NCBI GenBank assembly: GCA_020881915.1
Contig: JAJFPB010000008.1
Span: 434,001-498,000 of the forward strand
DNA: 64,000 nucleotides
Source of the DNA: Paramyrothecium sp. XJ0827
Taxonomy: Eukaryota > Ascomycota > Sordariomycetes > Hypocreales > Stachybotryaceae
Direction of reading: 5' to 3'
The notes below the pieces were generated by a model. It searched no databases and was not told the origin of the DNA. It saw nothing but the letters and a program-made list of their open reading frames with translations. The position numbers and the translations under genes were made by a program. Below, one piece after another: positions 39,540 to 51,267 of the stretch; the first letter of the stretch is position 1, and each line of letters opens with the position of its first letter.

Positions 39540-42089
39540 TCACTTGCCCGGCATGCCGTCGCCGTTCTGGGCCACCGTCTTCCGCGGCAGCACCTCCACC
39601 TCCCTGCTCAGCAGCTTGCGCAGCTCGGGCGTGATGACGCGCTCCTTGGAGGGGGTTTCCTCTGCGTCCTTGCCCTTGGAGGAGGACGGCTGCTGCTCGC
39701 CCTGCGCCCGGGGACCGGGAAAGTTCTGCTTCTTGTCGACGGCCTCGACGGTGCGCTGGAAGCGCCGGAACAGGGCCTCGGCGCGGATGAGGGTTGACTC
39801 GAGGTCCATGGTGTTGGAGAGCTCGTTGACTGGGGCATGTTAGCATTGTCAAGACAAAGTGTGGAAGCAGGGAAGGACTCACTGTATTTCAACACCTCGT
39901 CAAAGTGCTGGAGGTGCGTCATGATCACGTCCCGGTGCTTCTCGAGAATGGCCAGCGCCACGAACAAGTGAAAGTTGGCGCTCAGGTAGTCCGTCCACAA
40001 GCCCTCCCACAGCCGCAACACATCCATCCACTCGAACTCGCGCTTGTACCACACGAGGATCATGCGGAAGAAGAAGAAAAAGTTGGTGCTGTCGGCGCTC
40101 TGCAGGTGGTTCCACAGCTTGGGGTCCATGAACATGACGAGCTGGTTGAGTGCCAGTAGCTGGCTGCGCATGCCTGACTGGTCGCGCAGGAAGTTGCGCT
40201 CCATCCGGTCCATGAACTTCTGAAACGCCCAAAAGGCAATGGCGTCGTCCTGGATGACGGCGTAGATGGGGGCCAACAGGTCGGACATGCCCTGGACGTA
40301 GCCGAGGTCCTTGTTGTACTCGTTGTACGTCAGCAGCATCTCCTTCATCTGCTCGAGGTGCACGTTGGTGCCCACGTCCGCAAAGGGCGAGTTGGGGTCG
40401 GGATGGGGCGTGTCCTCGCCAGAAAAGATGGGGACGTTGCGGTCCGTACGGTGAACATCCTTCTCTGCGGAAGGGGTTAGCATTGTAAGAGAATTAGTCC
40501 AGGCAAACTTACCGATACGGCCTCGCTGTTCACGCCACCATTCACCCGTCTCGCCCTCGCCGCCCAACTGATCCAGTCGCTCCCACCACGAAAGCTTCAG
40601 CTTGTAGTACTCATCCCTCAGAGACGCCACCTGGGCTTTCCGCTCGTCCGCCGTGCTGTACCACTCGTAAACGCCCAAGAGGAAGAGCCATGCCTCCTTC
40701 CGCACGCCATCATCAGGGTCTAAACCGCCGTGGAACACGCGCTCCTTTACCTCGTCTACTGTAACCGAAAGACGACCCGTTCGGGCATCGAAAAATGTGT
40801 CCCACTCCTTCAGCGTGACTGTTTTCCTAATCTCGCCAGTCAACTTGGCAGTGCTGCCTTCGAGAACCTCAAACTCGCCCACGTCCGTGTCCTCGAGCTC
40901 CAGCACGTCGTTGGCAGTCCAGATTCGCTGTCTCCTGTCCCTCTCGCTCTGCTCTGCAATGCCCATCGCCCAGCGAGCCAGGTATATCCTGGCACTGTCG
41001 AACTCGTCCTGCAGCGTCTGCACTTCGGGGTTCTTCAAAAGCCTGCGGACCTGGGGCGGGATGTTGGGGTTGTCCACAAGATCCTGAGCTGCCCTTCGCG
41101 TAAAGGTAGTGACCTTGCTGAACTTCTCCATAATGTTCCAGCCAGTCTCCTTGATGAGTTTGACAAACGGATCCATCTGCGCATCTTGGTTGCCGGCGGG
41201 ACCTCCCTTCCGCACACCGGTAGAGCTGTCCTTGCGGCCGATCTGCGAAGGGCTAGAGGTAAGCTTGTTCCCAAAGGCATCCATGTCGTCCTTGGTCGGC
41301 TCGACGAGGAAGACGTTGGGCTCGGCGCCGGCCCTTTCGATCTTGACGTAGCGCTTCAGCCACCGCAGCACCTCGTCACCTCCCCAGAACATCTGGCCGT
41401 TCTCGCCAAATGGATCAAACGTGTCACGGGCAATCTTCTTCTTCTGCAACATGGTGCTCTGGCACTCGTTGTCGTGGAAGAAGAGCGCGGGGAAGCTGTC
41501 GCCGGCGCGCGAGTTGATGATGACGGAGCCGTACCACCACCCGAGGCTGGGCGGCCGGACCAGGAGGGAGTAGATGGCGCTGACCGGTATGGCGAAGGAG
41601 TAACCGCCAACGGACCCGGAGTGTGTCGTAACGGTAGGCGGCGGCGGTACCAGGTACGACTGCTTGGGTGGTGAGTCGGCATCGCAGAGGTCGACCTTGA
41701 CGTAGATGCTGGCGCTGTCGCCCAGTGCAGACTCGGGGATCCAGGCAAGGAGAAGATCCGAAGACGCTATGTCATTCGAGTCTAGTGGGGAGGACGGCCT
41801 GTTTGCCGCGGAGGGCTTTTGCTGCAGCAGGGCGATGTAGCCGGGAACATTGTCCTTTGCGGACGGCGTTGGGTGGACGTAGACCTTGAAAGTATTAGCC
41901 ACCGCCGCGAGTGAGGCGTCCCATCGTGCTCACCTTGCTCTTTGAGAATAGCAACTTCACCCCCCGACCAGAGTCCGTGTGCGTGATGGTGTTGTAGTCG
42001 CCCTCCTCGTTGTCGCTCAGGGCGTAGTAGCTGTTGGACGGCGACGCTGCCCTCGCCGGCTCATCGCCCGACCGAGAGTGTGAGGTCAT
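39540..42089 (-). CDS. gyp7: Gyp7-type TBC-domain Rab GTPase-activating protein
   Basis: Four exons: 41934-42089, 40513-41884, 39883-40464 and 39540-39829; total 799 residues. The N-terminal domain has the Gyp7 hallmark KLLFSKSKVYVHPTPSAKDN. The TBC domain carries the arginine finger in IxxDxxR (I509, D512, R515) and the glutamine finger Q567 in YVQGMSDLLAP. Gyp7 stimulates GTP hydrolysis by Ypt7 and other Rabs in late endosome and vacuole traffic. The 48-nt intron at 40465-40512 is in frame and stop-free, so an unspliced product would also be readable. The C-terminal exon is Lys/Glu-rich. Confidence 0.94.
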
Positions 42090-43591
42090 GGTGCCCCGCG
42101 CTGACCGGCGTGTCGAACAGCAGCGCTGGCAGTCAACAGGGAAGGGTGTTTAAACAGCAGCAGGAGATTTGCTGTTGCAGGTAGACTTCTGAGGATTAAA
42201 GACCTTTCTACATGAATGTCTCAATAGAGAAACCTTGAGAGAAAGGGAGACGTGACTTGCAGTGGCATGTGAGAGCGTGAAGCATGATGGAGTGTGGCTG
42301 ATGACGACTGATTGCCTTTTGCCCCGCCACGCCACGCTCGCACCCACGCGGACAGTCCTAGAGGGGCAATACGGCAGCGTCTTGGTACTTTTGATCCTCC
42401 CGCCACACGGCCAGGGAAATGGTAGCTATACCTTTTCCCAGGTATGGGAGTCCTACCCGAGCGTCGTCACCAGATGCTTCGTGAAAGCGTCTCCCTCTCA
42501 CGATGTGACGAGTTCAGATGTTCTGTACCATGTTTAAACTCAAACATGCGCAAAGGTAACACATTGGCCAATCAGTCTAATCGCGTCGAAGCAGTCGTTC
42601 GTCGTCTGTCTGCACGCCCGGGATCTTCTTCGATGTATACCTTACGTTGGATATGCCTCGTGCGGCATCATCCGGGCAATATCCTGAACATCCAACCGTC
42701 TCACAGCTTGGCAATTCATTGCCAAATAATTGGTACTCTGCCAGTCCGTAGTAATAACATGCAGATACTAGTGATCAAGTGACATGCAACTGGAGAACAC
42801 CCGTCGTACCACGAAGCAATGCTCATCTCGCCATATTGAGACCATTTAATTGAGCTCTTTCCGTGAGCCATCTGAAATATTCTGAAATATCCATATTGTC
42901 TGTCTGATCTCTATTGTCCTCCCACTACATCACGTCTTCCCATATACTTTGTTCCCCGCACATTTCGCTGCTTTCGGTGTAGCTCCCTCCTCGTCTAACC
43001 CTCCTCAAGCCAACTGAGAAAATGCCGACGGGAAGTTGAGCGCCGCCGTCACCTGCACATCCAAGCAACACCGGGATCTTCGCCATCAGCGGTGACCCCC
43101 TCACACCGCCGAGACCCTGGGTCTGACATCTGAGAACGATCTCGGCGCGGTTTCGGCTCGGCTGGGCTGGGGATTTGTGTAGGAATGAGGCGTTCCATCC
43201 TAGTCTGTATAGATCCCGCTGTCTCGAAGAGAACCTGCCGCCGGTACTGAAGAGGATCGGTCAAACTTATTTAAACCGTGAGAGCCCGTTATGTCATCCA
43301 ATGTTGATTCAAACTCGAGACATTTCCAGCTGGCCAAATACCACTCCATTTCAAAGAACACTGTTGGATACTGGATATATTCCATTGCGCATTATTCGTC
43401 TATTAGTACAGTTACCCGTTCGCCTATTCAGAATGCCCTCAGCGGCTTCCGTTGTGTCTAATTCTCGAACCAGGACTGCCCTTGGGCCATAATTATGTCC
43501 ATCGACGAATTTGGGATCCTGCGGATCGGTATCAAAATATTTAATCGAATGTTATTTTCCCATCGCCTCTCGCCTCTCGCACAACCGCAAT
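42090..43591. other. Intergenic region
   Basis: About 1.5 kb forming the Gyp7 promoter and the PAP2-gene 3' side. A/T-richer, with no supported coding frame or repeat. Confidence 0.5.
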
Positions 43592-44968
43592 TTAGACGTC
43601 ATCCGCCAGGGTGGTCATCTTATAATCGGGGTCGACGGCGGTCTCGGGGTCGCAGTAGTTGACGGGCTTGTGGATTCGGAGCATCCACAGGAAGTAGTCC
43701 TCGATAACACACAAGTTAAGGAGGATGTGGTTGAAGTTCCAGGCAACACCGCAAACCATGGCACCAGCAACGGCGTCCAGGATGAAGTGATTGGCGGTGG
43801 CGACGATGGCGGTGAGGATGAGCGCAGGATACGACATGCCGGCGGCAACGATAGCAAGGCGCTTCCACGAGGTGGCTCGAAGGCCAGTGACGGGCAGGGT
43901 GGCAATGGTGAGACCAATGAGCAGGGAGTATCCGAAATGCAGAGATGGCATGGCGGCTACAATTCAGTCAGTCCAAGCCTCAAGGATACCGCGGTTGGGG
44001 CTGTTACTTACCGTACTGGTTGCAGAACTTGTTGGTCGTCCAGACGCTGCTCTCGCCGGTGGCGCTGTGGACCGTGTCGACGAAGCCGAAGCTCTTGGCC
44101 TCGGTGGCATTCTCACCCGTGTACTCGGGGTCGCTCAGCAGACGCGGAGGCATGCAGGGCCAGAGCGTGAAGATGACGAAGGCGATGAGGTTGCACATGG
44201 CCATGGTGCGACGCCTGGCCTCGTACAGAGCCGGGCCGGCAGAGATGTGGTCGGAAACTTCGCGGTGGAGCAGAGCACTGCGCTTGCGGGTCGTGGTCAA
44301 GTAGAAGAGAATGACGAGGAAGAAGATGGTTCCGGGGATGTGGATGAAGGAGTACACGCGGTTGATCCAGTGCAGCAGGGTCGGGTGGCCGAGGAACCAT
44401 TGCTGGAAGGGAACCTCCCAGAAAATGTGAAGGCGCTGCTCGAGATGGATGAGTTGCAGGGCGTGCTTGCGGGCGACGTTGACAGTGCCTTCGACGAGGG
44501 TGAGGGCGGTTATGGCACGTCCGACTTGGTACACCTGAAGGATGTCAGTGATTGGCCGAAGTGCTGGGCAACTTGCCGGTTGCTCACCCAGTAGATCAGT
44601 GCCCAGTACCAAGCCTCAGCAAGGAAAGGGAACTTTTGGAGAACACGGCTAAGGAAGCGGTCCTTGAAAACCATGGTGTTGGGGGTGGAAACGATTCGCT
44701 TGTAGCCGAAGAGCTGGATCTTGCGACGCCGCAGTGACGGCTGGTCGCGGGGGGAGAGTGGTGGTGAAGCCGTGGGACTCGAGTTCCAACTGCGAGGGAT
44801 GAAGCCCTCGGACTGGTGCTTCGCATCGTCGTCCCTCTTCAGGGACCTGTCGCCGGCCCAGCCTGCCTTTCCAGCCCAGAAGTCATAGTCTTGGTTGCGG
44901 TTGAAGTAAGAACCGCCGAACAGCAGCGTCACCACGACCAACGGCTCGAGGACTGCACCGAGCGCCAT
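43592..44968 (-). CDS. PAP2-superfamily integral membrane phosphatase or transferase
   Basis: Three exons: 44588-44968, 44012-44534 and 43592-43956; 422 residues. The frame extends to 44977 but begins there with TTG, so ATG 44968 is chosen (MALGAVLEPLVVV). Several hydrophobic helices are present. PAP2 motifs are split across the last intron: AMPSLHFGYS with H308 and NHFILDAVAG with H358 and D362, the expected phosphotransfer pair. KxxxxxxRP is not obvious, while the CMPPRL segment lies upstream. The pattern is that of the PAP2_3 group, which includes inositol-phosphorylceramide synthase relatives. Substrate is a lipid phosphate or phospholipid head group by inference. Confidence 0.88.
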
Positions 44969-47900
44969 GTCGGGCAAGCGTGTAGAGTACTGTGAGGGTG
45001 TACGTGTGTATGTGGATGGGACGACGACAAGGAGAAACCCGTGGGCTGCAGGGAAAGAAAAGAGAAGAAAGGACTAACGGCACAGGTAAAGAGAAAGCTT
45101 GTCGAGCGAGAGGTGTGGATGGGAGAAAGAAGGGGGAGGAGCAGGAAAATGTATGGAGCATGCGTGTACCAAGGCCGGGTTTCAAGCAAGGCTGCACAAA
45201 TACGATGCACATCGACATCAAGGAAGGACACACCCAAAACCAAACAAGCCCCTGCCAACGAGCGCGGCAGGTACTCGAAAGCCGGCCCACCAAGACAAGC
45301 TACGGGGGCCGGACTGCTCGGCACGACGGGGATCTAATGAAAGCATTTTCACGCCCCCGGGCAGGGCAGGGCGTGGATGGAGCATGGGTCAGCCTACCGC
45401 TGGGTGCTGTTTGGGAAAAAGGGAAATCGGCCTGGGAGGTACATGGACGTTGGATGCCCACCCTATCCGGCGATCCGAGTAATGCGCGGGACTGGGATGC
45501 GGACTTTGGGCAAAGGCCATGCCGTACCACTAAAGGACCTAACATTAGAGGCGGAGCCTACGAGGTACCGGCTGGCAGTAGCCCTCATGCGGCTCGCCAT
45601 CTGTCAGTGCTGAGACGGATCAAGTGCTCTTGTGCAAGTTCGACAGGTCAAAGCGGAACGATGGGCGTTGGTCGTGTGCGCATTAATCATGGAGCGCCAA
45701 CAGGCGGAGGGACCGGGGGGAAGGGTGGCCTTGCTGAGTCGAGGCAGGCCAATAGGCAGGCCGCAAGGCGGCAGCAGGATCTGCAACATTGGGTTGGTTT
45801 TAGCCTTGGCCCAGCAGCAAAAGTGGTCGCGTGCAGTGTCGCGTGCAGCGGGCTGGGGTTGGCAAACATCATCGATAGCCAGTAAACTTCATTCAGCGTT
45901 TTGTTTTGGGGAGGTCGAGAGGCTCCGGCAGCCCTTCCGCCCAGAAGCATTCCACGCACCTAGTCATTCGATGAATCAACACACAAAGCCGGTGGCGACG
46001 TCGACCGGATTCATCAAAGCTAGATTCACCAGTCACTCTCCGTTCCGTAGCGCAGAAAGGCATGGGTCGGGCCCAAACCAGTAATAAGTGGTCTCGTCGG
46101 GATGGGGTGGTGTGTTCTGCCGGCGGTGCATATTGACCGTGAAACCAAAGCCAGGGTGGGTCTCCAACCAGGGCTTAGGCTGGACGGACGACGAAAAGGG
46201 TGATGTCAGATCCTTTTACACATCACTCCACTCTTATGCGGCAGCTTCCCCTGGCGCAGTGATGCGTCACGCCTCGCTGCACTGTGCAGCTCATCGTGAT
46301 TACCGTACCTCCAGCTTCCGCGTCAGCCTCTGCTATGAATGGAAGTGCGCGTCCTAGCCCCCTAGGGAGAGGGGAGCTCAGCGGACAAGGGGCCCATGGC
46401 GAAAGCCTCGAGGTAGCGCCCCCAGGTCCGAGATATACACGTTGTGGCTTTAAAACGTCCCAGGAGAAAACTGTTCGGTTCCAACGGACGGCGGTGGGGC
46501 TCCTAAATGCCAACAGAGTTTTAGACACGCCAGTCCGCCCGGGAGCCAATGGCGGCCTGGCCCGGAAGCTGTCGCGTGCCACCATGTCGCAAATGAAAAA
46601 CCACCGAGATTTCCGGGCGCTCAGTACACGCAGTAGTAGCATGATGGGGAAAATGGCGCCGAGGGGCCCATTTACGGGTGTTAAGGCGCGGAAATGAGAA
46701 TGGGAAGTTTGCCGATGGCATCGCGAAGTTGCATCGACACTGTTTGTGCCTGTGCACAGCCTCATATTGCAGGGGAGCAGGTACAGTCAGCAGCAATGAA
46801 AACGGCGGAACATGGGTATCTTGGGCTGCGCTGGGCTGCGCACAGTGCAGTCCTGTTCTCCAGCCGCGAGCCATGTGGCAGTGGCTGCATCGAAAGCGCA
46901 AATGCACTAGAGAAACAGGATGCGAGCACTACCACTTCTGTACAGAGTACCGATGGCGGATACAAGACGACGTCACGATAGAAAGGGAGCCGTCCGCTCG
47001 TGGAAGGAAAAACTTGCCCGAAATGCCGGCACTTATCCTTGCGGGCTTGGTGAAGGGCCCGGGGCCGAACCCCGTTGAGCGAATCAGCAATTTCCCTGAT
47101 GCGCTTGGGGTACGTACCTATTGTACGTATTGTTAGCACGCTGCCTCGGGTTCTCGCAGGCGCCCCTCGGGTAGGGTAAGGTACCTCGCCTATGCCTGTA
47201 TTTCCGTGGTAGGAAACCTCGCCCCGCACTTCATTGGACAAGGCACAGGTCATTCCACCAGCTGCAACCCCTTAGTCGACAAGTAATCACACTTCTTTGG
47301 CATTGGCTGGCTCTCCTGTCGTTTCGCCAGCGACTTGTATCGTCCCCGGCCGCGTAGCCCCTGGCCAGACCTTTAACTTCGTGGCCATGAGCGCATCTCA
47401 TCTCCATCTCCAGCTCCAGCTCCAAATTGACTGCCCCACGGGCACGCTGCCAGCCCCAACCTTGACCTCGTGCATCGCCTGTCAACCCCGACGTCTCCGG
47501 CCCGCTCCGGGGATCAGCCCGCAGAGAACACGCTTTGGAAGCAGTCGAGAATCTCTAGGTGGAGAGCTTAGGAGGACTAATCAAACTACTGCCGAGTGCA
47601 CATGCTTCACGGGACGCTCGGCCACCGTCACGGCGGGATGCCGGAGGCTTTCACTCGGATGCTTCGGTACATCAGGCCGGCATCATACCGCACCCGGAGA
47701 CTCTTGGCTTTCATGCAAGGCCTCGGCTAGAAGTATACATTCAAAAGAGTCGGATGATGACCGAACACCATGCCTTACCATGACTGTTCCTCGATTCAAT
47801 ATTCGAGCCCCGTGATATTCGACCCTTGGCCGCTGAGTAATTGTCCATCGTTACCTACGGGAAGGTACAAGTAAAGTCGAACAGTCACGTTTAATCCTGA

Positions 47901-48791
47901 GTTTCACATTTATGAACTTGTAGACGCATTTTCTGATGCCGCATCATTGCTCTTTAGGCACTTCGGTCCCACAAGTACTTCAAGTTCACTTGATTACTTT
48001 ATGTGAGCAGCACTATGGAGAAGTGCTCTTCATCTTGTCTACAATCAACAAAGACTGGCTGCACATTTGGTTCCGATCAGCAAGTGAATTCGAAGCATGG
48101 TTTCTTTCCAGAGCTTGAGACATGTGAAGATGAGTCCGCTCAACTATCATGTGCTGAACCTACTGTCTCGAAACTTGTCCCATACAGCACCCACATGCTT
48201 GACAAGGTTCTCAATTCGTAAACTAGGGTATCAATTGATGAGCGAAACGACTGAAAATAACACTATAGCGACAATTGCCCAGACATACCGAATCAGCCCA
48301 GGCATCGCTTGTAAGCCGAGTTATCTCATCTAGACCTCTCGGTAGAGAAGAACTCACAGAATGGGTCACACGGCCGTTTCAATGGCTATAGTGCAGCATT
48401 CCAGATTGAAGCGAGCCGTCTCTATCTTGTGTATGCTTGTGTATGGAATCACGGTTAATCACCTAGTAGGTAGTGTCCTCTCAAACAACACTTGGTCACA
48501 TGAAGAACTACCTGACTATCATTCTGTGCCCGTTTGGTACTTCTTTATTCCTCCATGGTTGTTCCTGGGTCTGTCCAATTATGACCGTATTCACAATCTT
48601 AGAAGGTACATCGGGAACGGCAAGCATGTTATCGTGAAGTGCATTTTTACAAGACTACTCCTGACATTGATAGCCGCACAGTCAACTCGCGTGTTTCGAA
48701 CTGCTCGTCCGCGCTCTATCACCACCTTCAAAATAAGTCCGCGTTCATCATTCTAAACTTCCACACGCATCCTCAATTCCCACAGATGTGC
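44969..48791. other. Long gene-free stretch
   Basis: 3.8 kb. The first few hundred bp are C/T-rich on the minus strand (44990-45200) and are probably the PAP2-gene leader. The rest has only unconvincing frames without motifs. A short hairpin with arms CGGGG and CCCCG lies at about 47060-47075. G+C falls towards 47.9-48.7 kb. I found no tRNA arms, terminal repeats or transposase motif. Confidence 0.5.
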
Positions 48792-48998
48792 TCAGAGCGG
48801 CGGGTAGGCGCCGAGAATGAAAGACCCCGAGGGTGCGGACTCATCGCGCGCCTTCACGAGGGCCTTGACCTTGACCTTGTCGCCCCCGCCAAGGACCTCG
48901 TAGTAGGCCTTGGAGGCGGGTGACTGGAGCAGGGAGCGCCAGCCGCCGGGATTCTTGGGCGGCTTGCCGTCGGTTGCCTTGTGCGAGCTTGAGGGCAT
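48792..48998 (-). CDS. Small conserved-looking orphan protein (68 residues)
   Basis: One exon, ATG 48998. Sequence blocks NPGGWRSLLQSPASKAYYEV and then KVKVKALVKARDESAPSGSF plus ILGAYPPL look like a folded, constrained small protein rather than chance. I recall similar tiny fungal hypotheticals with a GGW...SPA...YYEVL start and a PSG.FILG.YPP end, but no function. There is no signal peptide or membrane segment. Codon use is G/C-rich at third positions, unlike the flanking A/T-richer DNA, which supports a real gene. Confidence 0.65.
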   Translation of the reverse strand: MPSSSHKATDGKPPKNPGGWRSLLQSPASKAYYEVLGGGDKVKVKALVKARDESAPSGSFILGAYPPL

Positions 48999-49570
48999 TG
49001 TAGAGTGTATAGAGACGCGGGGAATAGGCGATCAATGGGCTACAATCATGTTGCTAGCCGAAAACTTGTGTTTATAGGCAGATAAAGACAACTCAATCCG
49101 CTGAATGAGTCTTGCATCCTTTTCATAGGAGTTTCGGGGTCTAGACCCTTCTCGGTTGGATGAAAGGCTTATCAGTAATGCGGACGCGAGGCGTGTGACT
49201 ACTTACCGTTGCAATAAGGCAGTGCCAGTACGCCTACATACAGACACAGAACAAACCGGGCAAACTGGTCAAAGCCACCCGGTCAGGATCGAACCAATTC
49301 TTCCAATCACCCTTATCTGTTATGATCGCGAACCAAGTTTTGCGACAAGTCATCAGCCGTGGAATAGTTGGGTTATTCAAGACCAGTGCATCAATCACCA
49401 CAGCCTCGGGATGACCTAAGATACCAAGCCATTTGAAGGATAAGGTAGTTGTGTATTTGACTCTCCCGAAATAATATACCAAATGAACGCGCCCAACACC
49501 CATGCATTTGCTTTCCAAAAGCATCTTCTCTGGTAGGTGCCCCCCTTGTCGATACCTGCTCGAGCTGCCC
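48999..49570. other. Intergenic region
   Basis: 572 bp between two minus-strand genes; promoter of the 68-residue protein and 3' region of the Mso1-like gene. No supported gene; a T-loop-like GGTTCGATCC on the minus strand near 49290 lacks matching stems. Confidence 0.5.
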
Positions 49571-50452
49571 TCATCTGTATCCTCGCGGCCCGCTAGGCAG
49601 GCCGACCCGTCGTCCAGGGCCTCCCGCCGGAGGTGCAGGACGTCCGCTTGAACCAGCACTGCCTCCTCCTCCTCCTCCTCCTCCACCCCCGCCGTAGCCT
49701 CCCCCGCCAAAGTCGTCGCCCCCACTGGACCACGGCGAGTTTGCGGACATGTATGGTGCCTCGTTTCCTCCGCCCCGGCGCCCGCCGTCGTATGAACCTC
49801 CCGGCGCGAAGCGATCCTCGTAGCTCCCGCCGCCGCTGCTGCCACCTCCGCTGGGGGCGGGCGGCGTGAACGGCCCTTGGCCTTGGCTGCTTTGCGAAGG
49901 GCTCGTCGTCCGCGCTCCGCCCCACAGCCGTTGCCGCAGGCGGTCCTGCGCCGAAGAGCCGGCGCCTCCCCCGCTGCTAGCAGTTTGCTGCAGGCCCGGG
50001 CGCTGCTGGCTCGGCAGAGGCCGCGTCGACGGCGTTTCGTTGCTCGGCCTGCCCATCTGCGACACGGCCGGGGGCGCGGAGCCGACACCCCGTCCCGCCC
50101 TCAAGCTCTGCGGCGCCGGCGCCTGGTTCGAGTTCGGGTTGCTGTCCCAGAGGCTGCTGAGCCCGCCCCCGCCGCCCTGCGCGTTGTTCTGGCCGCCGAG
50201 GCCGCCGTAGCGGGAGCCGACCTGGGGCTGGGCGTAGACTGGCTGGATAGGGGCATCCTTGGGCGCCTTGGGGTCGGGAGGGAGCCAGGGCGGGAAGGGG
50301 CGGCCCTTGTCGGTGTAGTAGTTGCGCAGGACGCGGCAGACGTGGGTGTCGTCCTCGGTGTCGCCGTCGGCCTCGCTGGAGAGGAGGTTGGAGCGCAGGG
50401 AGGAGATTTGCGAGGACGTCTTGGTGACGAGGTTGGAGTACCACGACGCCAT
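49571..50452 (-). CDS. mso1: Mso1-like Sec1-binding exocytosis factor with Gly-rich tail
   Basis: One exon, 293 residues. The first 65 residues match the Sec1-binding region of Mso1: MASWYSNLVTKTSSQISSLR, then a Glu/Asp-rich link, and HVCRVLRNYYTDKGRPFPPW with LPPDPKAP. In yeast, Mso1 binds Sec1, Sec4 and membranes at sites of SNARE assembly. The rest is disordered, rich in Gly, Ser, Pro and Gln, and ends in a run of over ten Gly, then a Pro/Gly/Arg tail. The long low-complexity tail is typical of filamentous-fungal members. Assignment rests on the N-terminal block. Confidence 0.82.
   Translation of the reverse strand: MASWYSNLVTKTSSQISSLRSNLLSSEADGDTEDDTHVCRVLRNYYTDKGRPFPPWLPPDPKAPKDAPIQPVYAQPQVGSRYGGLGGQNNAQGGGGGLSSLWDSNPNSNQAPAPQSLRAGRGVGSAPPAVSQMGRPSNETPSTRPLPSQQRPGLQQTASSGGGAGSSAQDRLRQRLWGGARTTSPSQSSQGQGPFTPPAPSGGGSSGGGSYEDRFAPGGSYDGGRRGGGNEAPYMSANSPWSSGGDDFGGGGYGGGGGGGGGGGSAGSSGRPAPPAGGPGRRVGLPSGPRGYR
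49655..49700 (-). repeat. GGAGGA/GGC-rich coding repeat (poly-Gly)
   Basis: A (GGAGGA)n-type tract on the minus strand encodes consecutive Gly in the Mso1-like tail. On the plus strand it reads as CCTCCT units. Confidence 0.7.
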
Positions 50453-51267
50453 GGCGGCAGAGTGGTGTGGCTAGGCGTGCGCGCAGGTAGGAATCAATTG
50501 CGCTCCCCGAAGGGGCGGATCGTGTCTCGAGGAAGGAGAGCGGAAGAGAGGGTCAGGAGTGCGGTCGGTTGTTCAAGCTGTAACTTGTCTGACGCAAATG
50601 ACGGTCTGCAACCCCCCACTCTCAGGATGGATAGGTGGCACGCAGTAAAGTCGAGGGCGGAGCGACTGTGTCCAGAATCTTTGCAGTAGACGCTGGTGCT
50701 CCAGCCGTCAAAGTTACCGTTCACGAGAATGTCTCGGAGGTCAAGTTTGTGGTGGTGTCGGATCTGAGATTCGACGTTGCCAGACGTGGGGTCAAGGTGG
50801 GATATCTTGTCTCCGTCCCTAGCTCTGGCTAGCTTGCCGTTTCCGGCCAGCGAGGAGCATGCTGTGACGATTCAGCTTCCAGTGGGGTCCTTCATCACTA
50901 CGACACACCACCCCGACCCGTCATGGCGCTACGGCTCCTGCGCCCCGGCCGGGTCGACGACGATCTCTCTGCGACACTCGCCCTTCGCAACGGACAATGT
51001 GAAACTTGGGACCTCGTTCAATATCAATGCAACGCACAACCTAGTAATTGATCTACGCTAGACCATCCGAGAATAAACGAAAACTACAATAACCCTTGAG
51101 CGCGCATAGGCCAATCTGAATACAGACTCAAACCTATTGTACTAGTGGGAATCAGCCCGCACTGCTATGCCCATTACTGACCAAGACGCCAACGACAGCA
51201 AATCTTTAAGCCCTTTTCGAGAACCCGCCCAACTTTTCAAAGACAGAACTATAGGAAGCCTCTATCA
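50453..51267. other. Intergenic region
   Basis: 815 bp between two minus-strand genes (Mso1-like promoter and MAK16 3' side). No supported gene. Confidence 0.5.

Noticed and set aside
44992..45324. Long minus-strand frames upstream of the PAP2 gene
   Set aside because: Pyrimidine-rich leader giving Ser/Leu/Pro/Phe-rich translations; the true ATG at 44968 starts the conserved protein.
47060..47075. CGGGG...CCCCG hairpin resembling a tRNA T-arm
   Set aside because: The loop does not fit TTCRANY and no acceptor, D or anticodon arms surround it.
47297..47815. 172-codon plus-strand frame in the gene-free stretch
   Set aside because: Begins with low-complexity C/T-derived residues, no domain, no codon bias.
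49280..49310. GGTTCGATCC on the minus strand, B-box-like
   Set aside because: No flanking T-stem pairing and no A-box upstream.
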